DNA from: Nanobdellota archaeon
GTDB taxonomy: Archaea; Nanoarchaeota; Nanoarchaeia; Parvarchaeales; Parvarchaeaceae
Length of the DNA stretch: 21,338 nt
Reading direction: 5' to 3'
Assembly (NCBI GenBank): GCA_021834945.1
Contig: JAKBRA010000011.1
Coordinates: 1-21,338, forward strand
Positions 14,108-20,507 of the stretch are shown here, piece by piece. Each line of letters starts with the position of its first letter. The stretch's first letter is position 1. The notes below the pieces were generated by a model that saw only the letters and a program-made list of their open reading frames with translations, was not told the DNA's origin and did no database searches. Position numbers and translations under genes: made by a program.

Positions 14108-15460
14108 ATGGAATACTTAAATCCGCAGTATATTCTGTTTGCTGGAATATTACTCCTTATACTCATAGATTTTCTAAGGTATAGTTTTAAGAGCAATAAA
14201 AAGGCACTTTTGCACTATTTAACCGCTGTTTTTCTTGGTCTAGCACTTATTTTTGATATTATCTACGGAAACATGAATATAAGTTTGTTTTCTGAAGTGC
14301 AGTATTCCCAGTTTGTAACAGGTTTCATGCTGTTTCTTTCATTTTTTATATACCTCTTCATAATAGCGGATAAAAACGAGCACAGCGTTGCAATAGACAT
14401 TTCATATCTTTCTGCGGTCCTTGGTTCGACTCTTGTGGTATTATCAAGTAATCTCATTTCTATGTTTATTTCCATAGAGATACTTTCCATCTCTACATAT
14501 GCTCTTGTTTATATGTACAAATCAGGAAACGCGCTTGAAGGGGCTGTAAAGTATCTTTCGACCGGGGTAATCTCAATGGCGATTTTGATCTTTGGAATAT
14601 CTCTTATTTATGCAGGTGCAGGCACTCTTTCATTTTCTTCTTTGAATGTGATTTCGTACCTACCATTTATCGTAGGAGTTGCTATAGTGGTAGCTGGGTT
14701 AGGTTTTAAATCAACACTGGTTCCGTTTCATATGTGGGCCCCCGATACTTACGAAGCCTCCAAAAGTTCAGTAACGGCATTTATTTCTTCAGTATCCAAA
14801 GCGGCAGGACTAATTGCAATGATAAGAATATTCTTTTTCGCGTTGCCCGTTTCTTCCTTTTTTGTTACTGCACTTTTCCTTTCTATAGCTCTTATAACGA
14901 TATTTCTGGGTTCATTTCTTGCGTCTGTGCAGGACAGAGTAAAGAGGATACTTGCTTATTCTAGTATTTCACAGGCTGGCTTTGCATTCATAAGTATAGC
15001 AGTTCTTACTACAAGGGGAATAAACGCAGCAGTGTTCTATATATTTGCGTTTGCAGTCGCAGATGCAATAGTGTTTCTTGCATATGATATGTTTGAAAAT
15101 AGAAAGATAATTTACAAGAATGAAAGCAGTTCAATGACGCAGGTTTCAAGGATAGGCGCGGTGGCCTTCTTTATAGGCATATTATCACTTGCAGGTTTTC
15201 CGCCTACTCTTGGCTTCTTTGGGAAGCTTCTTATCTTTTACGCTTTATTCAGCAGCGGGTATTTTGCACTTGTTATACTTACATTTTTCGCACTTTTGGT
15301 TTCTACATTTTATTATTTTAATATCCTATCCGAAATGCACGTTGTTGACAAAATAACAAAAAGTAAAAAACAAATGCCTGTTAAAAAAGAGCAGAGAGTA
15401 AAAGAAGCAATTCTGATAATACTCACATTGTTTTTATTCCTTGGTGTAATTTTTGTATAA
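14108..15460 (+). CDS. nuoN: complex I subunit NuoN (ND2-like proton pump)
   Basis: A 450-residue antiporter-like subunit with about 14 helices. Proton-pathway residues are conserved: Glu124 in SMFISIEILSISTYAL, Lys201 in GLGFKSTLVPFHMWAPDTYE, Lys231 in SSVSKAAGLIAM and Lys373 in PTLGFFGKLLIFYAL. VKRILAYSSISQAGFAF is the usual broken-helix region. The start is ATG 14108, one base after the nuoM stop; an in-frame TTG at 14093 would overlap nuoM and has no better ribosome-binding site. It is the last gene of the operon, followed by a T-rich stretch and a new promoter. Confidence 0.95.
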   Translation: MEYLNPQYILFAGILLLILIDFLRYSFKSNKKALLHYLTAVFLGLALIFDIIYGNMNISLFSEVQYSQFVTGFMLFLSFFIYLFIIADKNEHSVAIDISYLSAVLGSTLVVLSSNLISMFISIEILSISTYALVYMYKSGNALEGAVKYLSTGVISMAILIFGISLIYAGAGTLSFSSLNVISYLPFIVGVAIVVAGLGFKSTLVPFHMWAPDTYEASKSSVTAFISSVSKAAGLIAMIRIFFFALPVSSFFVTALFLSIALITIFLGSFLASVQDRVKRILAYSSISQAGFAFISIAVLTTRGINAAVFYIFAFAVADAIVFLAYDMFENRKIIYKNESSSMTQVSRIGAVAFFIGILSLAGFPPTLGFFGKLLIFYALFSSGYFALVILTFFALLVSTFYYFNILSEMHVVDKITKSKKQMPVKKEQRVKEAILIILTLFLFLGVIFV

Positions 15461-15476
15461 TTATCTCTTTTTTAAT
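15461..15476 (+). terminator. T-rich termination tract after nuoN
   Basis: The sequence right after the nuoN stop contains CTCTTTTTTAAT, an oligo-T tract of the kind used in archaeal termination. It separates the nuo operon from the next promoter, which begins about 50 bases later. Confidence 0.4.
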
Positions 15477-15520
15477 AGATAGGAACCTAACCTCAGCTAT
15501 ATATTAAATATACTTAAAGA

Positions 15521-15538
15521 CTTATTTTTATATTAAAG
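15521..15538 (+). promoter_or_regulatory. TATA-box promoter of the phosphoesterase gene
   Basis: CTTATTTTTATATTAAAG ends 21 bases before the TTG at 15560 and 33 bases before the ATG at 15572. The spacing fits either a leaderless TTG start or a short leader before the ATG. Confidence 0.4.
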
Positions 15539-15571
15539 ATCGAAGCAACAATATTAGTTTTGAAGGCTGCA

Positions 15572-16267
15572 ATGGACATAGAAGATTTTAATGTAAGGTT
15601 TAGAAAGGGCTCGAGGGCTGTTTTTGTAGGAGAATATGCGGTTGTTGGCGATATACATCTTGGATTTGAAGAGGACATAAATAGCAATGGCTACAATATC
15701 TGGGAAAAAACCGATGAAATTACGGATCAAATAATAAGATTGGGTGCTAGAAAACTCATTTTGCTTGGCGATATAAGAAAGGAATACGAAGAGATAAAAC
15801 CAAAGGAAGGAGGTGCTCTGATAAAGTTTTTTTCAAGGCTGGCAGACAATTTTGATGAGATAATATTGACAAAAGGAAATCATGATGGGGGAATAGAAAA
15901 GATAACTAGCAGATTTAGTAATATTTCAGTTAAAAATGAATTTATATATAATAAGATAGGGTTTATGCATGGTCATGCCCTTCCTTCTTTGGAAATGTCA
16001 GCAGAAGCCGAAACTCTCTGTATTAGTCATATCCACCCTGCTTTTACCTTTAGGGATTCAAATGGAGTTTCGTATAAAGAAGACTGTTTTTTGATGCTTA
16101 AAATAAAACTTCCAAATAAAAAATATCCAGGCTCAAAATTGAAAAGGGTCATAGTAATACCAAAATTCAATCCCTATATAGGAAGTTCTACTGAAATAAG
16201 CAAAAGAGGAATAATGAAATACGTTGAAATAGAGGGTAAGATGACCCTGGATCTCGTAATTTTCTAA
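15572..16267 (+). CDS. metallophosphoesterase, SbcD/Mre11-related archaeal type
   Basis: A 231-residue calcineurin-like phosphoesterase with all five metal-binding blocks in order: VVGDIHLGFE (Asp27, His29), LLGDIRKE (Asp67), KGNHDG (102-106), MHGHALP (His133, His135) and SHIHPAF (His153, His155). This spacing matches the short archaeal SbcD/Mre11-related family, which lacks the capping domain of true Mre11. The substrate is unproven; nuclease or nucleotide phosphodiesterase activity is expected with manganese or similar metals. ATG 15572 is preferred, with GAAGG upstream; TTG 15560, four codons earlier, is possible because it fits the leaderless spacing. No Rad50, HerA or NurA neighbour is present, so a role in double-strand break repair is not supported by context. 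Confidence 0.85.
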   Translation: MDIEDFNVRFRKGSRAVFVGEYAVVGDIHLGFEEDINSNGYNIWEKTDEITDQIIRLGARKLILLGDIRKEYEEIKPKEGGALIKFFSRLADNFDEIILTKGNHDGGIEKITSRFSNISVKNEFIYNKIGFMHGHALPSLEMSAEAETLCISHIHPAFTFRDSNGVSYKEDCFLMLKIKLPNKKYPGSKLKRVIVIPKFNPYIGSSTEISKRGIMKYVEIEGKMTLDLVIF

Positions 16268-16274
16268 AAAAGAA

Positions 16275-16288
16275 TGGTTATAAATTAA
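16275..16288 (+). promoter_or_regulatory. TATA-box promoter of the SPFH gene
   Basis: TGGTTATAAATTAA ends about 20 bases before the ATG at 16308, the same leaderless spacing as other first genes in the window. Confidence 0.5.
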
Positions 16289-16307
16289 AAATCTTCTTAT
16301 AAATACT

Positions 16308-17240
16308 ATGAGTCCAGGAGAATTTTGGTTTTTTGTAATTGGTATAATCGCATTAGTAGTTCTTTTCCTTCTTAGTATCTTTATACCCAGCCTGTTTTAT
16401 GCGTTTATCATAATATTCATCGCATTGCTTGCAGTAATATTTTTTATAACTTTTGTAAAGAAATACAGTCAATTCGAAAGGGGTATAATATTTAGGCTTG
16501 GCAAGTTCAATCGCATAGCTGGTCCAGGTTGGGCTATAGTCGTGCCTTTTTTTGAGGAGGAATATAAAAAAGTAGATGTTAGGGTAAAGATGATAGACAT
16601 AACTTCTTCTGATATATTTACAGCAGACGACCTTAAAATCTCATTAGAGGGTACTATATATTATCAGATTGTGGATCCAGAGAAGGCAACGTTACAGATA
16701 GACAATTATGGTCAGGGATTATCAAATCTAGTTCAGTCTGCAGTAAGGAATGCAATAGCATCTTTAACTATGAGACAGGTTTTTGGAAGCCTTGACAGGT
16801 TAAATGATATACTCGCAGATGCAATAAGGCACATGACCTGGAAATGGGGCATAGATGTTCCTTCAGTTCAATTGAGGTCAGTCTCACCATCAAATGAAGT
16901 TATACAGGCCATGCAGCAGCCAGAAATAGCGGCGAATTTGCTGCAGGCGCAGAGGTTTAAAGCAGAAGCACAGAAGATAGTCATGGAAGCAATAGGAGAG
17001 GGCAGCAAATCCCTTGATGACCGTTCAATCATGTATCTTTATCTTCAGGCCCTTAAACAGATAGGCGAATCGAGCTCTTCCAAGATAGTTCTTCCAATGC
17101 AGTTTATGCAAAATGCGGGAAGCATGCTTGGTGGAATAGCTGGTCTTTCTACGACTGCGCTTGCCTCTCTTGGTGGCCAAGAAAACGTTCAGAATGTTAT
17201 AGACAAAATAAAGGAGAAAATATCTCAGGCTAATCCTTGA
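16308..17240 (+). CDS. stomatin/SPFH (band 7) membrane protein
   Basis: A 310-residue protein. Two hydrophobic segments (about 6-28 and 30-50) anchor the N-terminus. The band 7 domain follows from KKYSQFERGIIFRLGKFNRI through GPGWAIVVPFFEE, VDVRVKMIDI, LEGTIYYQIVDPEKA and RNAIASLTMRQV. A coiled-coil part around PEIAANLLQAQRFKAEAQKI leads to LYLQALKQIGESSSSKIVLP, then a Gly/Ala/Ser-rich tail with LGGIAGLSTTALASLGG. Stomatins form large ring assemblies that organise membrane proteins. Archaeal and bacterial family members often pair with an NfeD or a serine protease gene; neither is adjacent. The gene ends two bases from the convergent HAD gene. Confidence 0.92.
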   Translation: MSPGEFWFFVIGIIALVVLFLLSIFIPSLFYAFIIIFIALLAVIFFITFVKKYSQFERGIIFRLGKFNRIAGPGWAIVVPFFEEEYKKVDVRVKMIDITSSDIFTADDLKISLEGTIYYQIVDPEKATLQIDNYGQGLSNLVQSAVRNAIASLTMRQVFGSLDRLNDILADAIRHMTWKWGIDVPSVQLRSVSPSNEVIQAMQQPEIAANLLQAQRFKAEAQKIVMEAIGEGSKSLDDRSIMYLYLQALKQIGESSSSKIVLPMQFMQNAGSMLGGIAGLSTTALASLGGQENVQNVIDKIKEKISQANP

Positions 17241-17242
17241 TT

Positions 17243-17950
17243 TTAACTGTCTAATATCTTGTATATATCCTGTAAATCCTCTATTATCAAATCAGGCTTG
17301 TTTTTAGAGTTCTTCCGCTTTTCTTCATTGTATTTGTCAAAAAGCACGGTCTTCATACCTGCTGCCTTTGCGTTATCTATGTCTATCTCAGGAGTATCTC
17401 CTATGAATAATACTTCATCTGTTTTAAGTTTCAGCATTGCAGCCGTTTTTTTGAATGCATTCGGATCATGTTTGTTTTCAGGTATACTGTCCCTTGCAAT
17501 TATCTTTACATCGAACTTTCCATTGTAATCAAATTTATCCAGAGTTCTTTTTTTAAGACCAGGATATAACCCTTCTCCGGTTAGTATACCTATCCTTAAA
17601 TTCATCTTTTTAAGCCCTTCTAATACTTCTTCTACTCCCTCTGTAAATTCCATTCTATTGATAAGGTGGCTCTCGAAAATTTCTGAATAAGTGTCTATCT
17701 TCTTTGTATCAATGTTTAGACCGCTTTCTTCAGCGAATAGCTCATAGAAAAGTCGTTTGTATCTTTTAGTAGGATCTAGACTATCAAACTTTTTTTGAAC
17801 TTTTTTTCGTATATCTTCAAACTTTTTTAAATCCATTGTTTTAAAATCTTCCTGCATTTTGTTTAAAATCAATTTATTAGCATCGTCTATTGTTTTTGAA
17901 GAGTTAATTAATGTGTTGTCAAAATCGAATATTATCCCTTTTATTTTCAT
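17243..17950 (-). CDS. HAD-superfamily hydrolase (phosphatase-like)
   Basis: A 235-residue HAD hydrolase with a helical cap. Motif I is FDFDNT (nucleophile Asp9, general acid Asp11), motif II is ILTGEG (Thr124), Lys160 is followed by HDPNAFKK, and motif IV is FIGDTPEIDIDNAKAAGM (Asp185, with Asp190 nearby). The cap (about 18-100) is helical, as in phosphoglycolate phosphatase-like and 5'-nucleotidase-like members. The substrate cannot be told. The true start is ATG 17950 because motif I follows within nine residues; a longer reading frame upstream only runs through the tRNA gene. That start lies 12 bases after the tRNA-Thr discriminator base, leaving no room for a separate promoter outside the tRNA. 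Confidence 0.9.
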   Translation of the reverse strand: MKIKGIIFDFDNTLINSSKTIDDANKLILNKMQEDFKTMDLKKFEDIRKKVQKKFDSLDPTKRYKRLFYELFAEESGLNIDTKKIDTYSEIFESHLINRMEFTEGVEEVLEGLKKMNLRIGILTGEGLYPGLKKRTLDKFDYNGKFDVKIIARDSIPENKHDPNAFKKTAAMLKLKTDEVLFIGDTPEIDIDNAKAAGMKTVLFDKYNEEKRKNSKNKPDLIIEDLQDIYKILDS

Positions 17951-17961
17951 GTTATTAAATA

Positions 17962-18033
17962 AGCCTCCGACGGGTGCTGGCCCCGCGACCTTCTGCTTAC
18001 AAGGCAGACGCTCTACCGCTGAGCTACGGAGGC
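17962..18033 (-). tRNA. trnT: tRNA-Thr (anticodon UGU) with a non-canonical T-loop
   Basis: The minus strand folds as a full cloverleaf: acceptor GCCTCCG/CGGAGGC, D-arm GCTC-AGCGGTA-GAGC, anticodon arm TCTGC-CTTGTAA-GCAGA with anticodon TGT at 18001-17999, five-base variable loop AGGTC, and T-stem GCGGG/CCCGT with one G-T pair. U8, A14, G15, G18, G19 and C48 are all present. G1-C72, C2-G71 and the U discriminator at 17962 fit an archaeal threonine tRNA. CCA is not encoded and no intron is seen. The T-loop reads GCCAGCA where TTCGAAT-like sequence is expected: positions 54, 55, 58, 59 and 60 deviate and only C56 and a purine at 57 remain. The gene lies directly upstream of the HAD gene. Confidence 0.85.
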
Positions 18034-18070
18034 TCAATACAAGTATTGATAGTCTATTACATTAAAGTAA

Positions 18071-18084
18071 ACTTATATATTTTA
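18071..18084. promoter_or_regulatory. shared bidirectional TATA region for tRNA-Thr and the 18102 gene
   Basis: ACTTATATATTTTA is nearly symmetric. On the plus strand it ends about 19 bases before ATG 18102, and on the minus strand its core ends about 39 bases before the tRNA 5' end. The near palindrome could serve both directions, with a short tRNA leader to be removed by RNase P. Confidence 0.5.
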
Positions 18085-18101
18085 TGTTTAACGTTTAATC
18101 T

Positions 18102-18731
18102 ATGTTAATCATGGAAGAATATGAAGTTATAGAGCACCTTAAATCAGGTTCAAAGATTGCAGAAAACAATTTTTTAATTGTTGCAATAAATTACAAAGAA
18201 CCGATATATATAAAGTTTGAAAGTGAGGTTGACTTTAAAGTAGGAGATAAAATTAATGTAGAAAACAATGAGGTGTTTTTGAATCAGAAGAAGATAGGTC
18301 AGATAAAGGAAATAAAAAAAGCGAGTGACATAAAAATAGATACAAGATACGATATAAAGTATACCGGGGGATATTCGGTAGACGGCAAAAAAGTATATCT
18401 TGATGAGCATTTTCCAAAGAACATAACTGTAGATGGAAAGACAATTGATACCGTAGAAAGTATTGACAGGCACCATGAAGTTACGGAGAAATGGCTTATA
18501 GACGATGCATATGAATATGCGTATGCGCATGAGATTGCCACCAAAATTGAAAGAGAGTATGTAGAATCTTTTGGCGTAAATTGGGACGATTACTGCAAAG
18601 AGGTCAATAAAAACCTGCATGATGTTTACATGTCTAAAGCAGAAAAAACTCCCTCGGATTTAGATCTTGCACCTTATTTCTATTCAAAGGACGAAAAGGC
18701 GTTAAAGGAAATACGGGAAACTAAACAGTAA
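18102..18731 (+). CDS. conserved-looking soluble protein with His/Glu motifs, unknown function
   Basis: A 209-residue protein with two parts. The N-terminal half (1-80) is beta-rich and charged, with VGDKINVENNEVFLNQKKIG suggesting a small barrel or repeat. The C-terminal half (81-195) has a distinctive pattern: YTGGYSVDGKKVYLDEHFPK, then SIDRHHEVTEKWLIDDAYEY with AYAHEIATKIEREYVESFGV next, WDDYCKEV and SDLDLAPYFY. His124, His125, Glu126, His143, Glu144 and Glu150 could form a metal site, but this is inference. I do not recognise a named family. ATG 18102 fits the TATA spacing; ATG 18111 is an alternative. The gene runs in the same direction as tatD and rnz, which follow closely. Confidence 0.6.
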   Translation: MLIMEEYEVIEHLKSGSKIAENNFLIVAINYKEPIYIKFESEVDFKVGDKINVENNEVFLNQKKIGQIKEIKKASDIKIDTRYDIKYTGGYSVDGKKVYLDEHFPKNITVDGKTIDTVESIDRHHEVTEKWLIDDAYEYAYAHEIATKIEREYVESFGVNWDDYCKEVNKNLHDVYMSKAEKTPSDLDLAPYFYSKDEKALKEIRETKQ

Positions 18732-18788
18732 TTGTTGCATTTATTTCAGGAAGCTAAAGAATTAATCCTGCAGCTTCATAATTTTTAT

Positions 18789-19538
18789 ATGGAAGAGAAA
18801 TTCATAGATGTACATGCACACATAAGCGACAGGTCATTGGAAAAAATAAGGAATAATTTTCTAGACGGAATTTCTAATTCTTATTTAATATTGAATGCAG
18901 GGGAAAATAAAGAGGATAGCGAAAGGATCCTTAAAGACAGTGAAAGATACCCGTTTTTGCTTCCCTGTATAGGTCTGCACCCCAATGAAATAGCCTATAA
19001 ACTCTATAAAGTTATACAAGAGGAGTTTGATTTCTTTTCAAGTAACATAGGCAAATTTTTTGCTGTCTCAGAAATAGGCTTAGACTACAAAAGCAAGGAT
19101 ATATACCAGATGGAGCAGGAGAAGGAATTCTTTTATAAAATATTAGAGCAAGCAGAGAAAAACAAAAAGGTTTGCATAATTCATAGTAGGAAAGCAATAG
19201 ATGATGTTTTTGACGCCATTTCAAGCTTTAATGTAAAGGCAATAATTCATAATTTTGAGGGCAATCTTAGAAACCTTGACAGGGCGCAGGAGCTGGGGAT
19301 AAACATAAGTATCTCAACAGGGTTTATGAGATTCAGGAAGGAAAATATAATAAAGAACGTCAGCATCGATAAACTATTTACGGAAACGGATTCACCGGCA
19401 TTGAGTCCGGATAACGACATAAACACTCCATTGAATATACCTAAACTATTAAATTACATATCTAGTATAAAAAAGATGGAAGCAGATCAAATAAAATCCA
19501 TAGTTTACAAAAACTTTTGCGGGTTGTTTTATGATTGA
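18789..19538 (+). CDS. tatD: TatD-family metal-dependent deoxyribonuclease
   Basis: A 249-residue TIM-barrel hydrolase. TatD motifs appear in order: FIDVHAHI (His9 and His11, metal ligands), PCIGLHPNE, VSEIGLDYK (metal-bridging Glu), CIIHSRKA, IIHNFEGN in place of the usual HCFSG, and FTETDSPAL (final Asp ligand). TatD enzymes are magnesium-dependent 3'-5' nucleases acting on DNA and, in some cases, RNA; the role here is inferred. The start is ATG 18789, since the DVHAH motif follows at once as in other TatDs; an in-frame TTG at 18732 would add 19 residues without family support. The last eight bases overlap rnz, so the two are probably cotranscribed. Confidence 0.9.
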   Translation: MEEKFIDVHAHISDRSLEKIRNNFLDGISNSYLILNAGENKEDSERILKDSERYPFLLPCIGLHPNEIAYKLYKVIQEEFDFFSSNIGKFFAVSEIGLDYKSKDIYQMEQEKEFFYKILEQAEKNKKVCIIHSRKAIDDVFDAISSFNVKAIIHNFEGNLRNLDRAQELGINISISTGFMRFRKENIIKNVSIDKLFTETDSPALSPDNDINTPLNIPKLLNYISSIKKMEADQIKSIVYKNFCGLFYD

Positions 19539-20445
19539 AGGCGCATTTCTTGGCACAAGTTCAGCATTTCCTACAGTAAAGAGGAATCATCCTGCCGTTT
19601 ATCTAATGATAAATGGAGAAAGAATATTATTTGACTGCGGGGAAGGCATTCAGAGACAGATACGGAAAGCAGGATTAAGCCCATCTGTAGATTATATTTT
19701 TATAACACATTGGCATGGGGATCATTCTCTTGGATTAGGTGGTATAATCCAAAGCCTTAACATGATGAAAAGCAGCAAAAGACTGCAGATATTCGGGCCA
19801 GGCGGCACGGAACAGAGCGTAAAAGACATATTGCTGACATACAAGTTCTATAATCAGTTGGATATAAAACCAAAGTCAATAAATGCACCGAAAGAAAGGA
19901 AAATACTTGAAATGGACAACTATAGTGTTTCGTCTATAAACGTAGAACATTCAGTTAAATGTCTTGCTTATAAAGTAAAGGAGAAAGATGTACGCAATAT
20001 TTCAGTTGAAAAACTCGCTGAAAAGGGAATAAAATCCGGTAAATTTTTAAGCAGACTTAAGGAGGGGAAGGACGTCATTTATAATGGTATAAAACTAAAA
20101 TACAAAGAGCTAACGTACTTAAAGAAGGGAAAATCAGTAGCATACGTTACTGATCTAAGATATAACCCCAAAGTAATCCCTTTTATAAAGGGTGTAGACA
20201 CGCTGATAATAGAAAGCACATTTGGGGAAGAATTCCAGAAATCCTATGAATTTTTTCACCTAAATATAAAAGAGGCAATGCTGCTTGCGAAGAGGTCTAA
20301 CGCCAAGGAAGTGTTCTTTGTACACACAAGTCAAAGGTATGAAAATGATGATTCTCTCGTTAAAAGCGCTGCGGCTATCTACTCAAAAATGAAATGCGGC
20401 TTCAGATACTCTTTTCCAGACGACTTTGACAGATTTTCGCTGTAA
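19531..20445 (+). CDS. rnz: tRNase Z (tRNA 3'-end endonuclease)
   Basis: A 304-residue short-form tRNase Z of the metallo-beta-lactamase fold. It has the N-terminal GAFLGTSSAFPTVKRNHPAV, the metal motif FITHWHGDHSLGLGG (60-65), His140 in VEHSVKCLAYKV, Asp208 in VAYVTDLRY, His243 in FFHLNIKEA and His265 in VHTSQRY. The insert around residues 150-190 is the expected place for the tRNA-gripping arm. It cleaves the 3' trailer from tRNA precursors, which suits the tRNA here that lacks an encoded CCA. The usual HST in the penultimate block reads HLN, a mild deviation; the His is kept. It overlaps tatD by eight bases. Confidence 0.94.
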   Translation: MIEGAFLGTSSAFPTVKRNHPAVYLMINGERILFDCGEGIQRQIRKAGLSPSVDYIFITHWHGDHSLGLGGIIQSLNMMKSSKRLQIFGPGGTEQSVKDILLTYKFYNQLDIKPKSINAPKERKILEMDNYSVSSINVEHSVKCLAYKVKEKDVRNISVEKLAEKGIKSGKFLSRLKEGKDVIYNGIKLKYKELTYLKKGKSVAYVTDLRYNPKVIPFIKGVDTLIIESTFGEEFQKSYEFFHLNIKEAMLLAKRSNAKEVFFVHTSQRYENDDSLVKSAAAIYSKMKCGFRYSFPDDFDRFSL

Positions 20446-20471
20446 GTTCTGTTTTGTATAAACATAATAGA

Positions 20472-20487
20472 AACTTATTTAAATTTA
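20472..20487 (+). promoter_or_regulatory. TATA-box promoter of the EF-like GTPase
   Basis: AACTTATTTAAATTTA ends 20 bases before ATG 20508, the recurring leaderless spacing. AAAGGAT just before the ATG is too close to act as a normal ribosome-binding site. Confidence 0.5.
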
Positions 20488-20507
20488 TCCTTCTTTATAA
20501 AAAGGAT

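Noticed and set aside
17951..18037. A 29-residue N-terminal extension of the HAD protein
   Set aside because: It is translation of the tRNA-Thr gene (ending VAGPAPVGG); the HAD motif starts right after ATG 17950.
18174..18620. A 148-codon hydrophobic frame antisense to the 18102 gene
   Set aside because: The sense frame has an ordered motif pattern, a promoter and continuity with tatD; the antisense frame is Tyr/Phe/Ile-rich noise.
18732..18788. TTG start giving TatD 19 extra residues
   Set aside because: TatD proteins begin just before the D-x-H-x-H motif; ATG 18789 fits this, and no ribosome-binding site supports the TTG.
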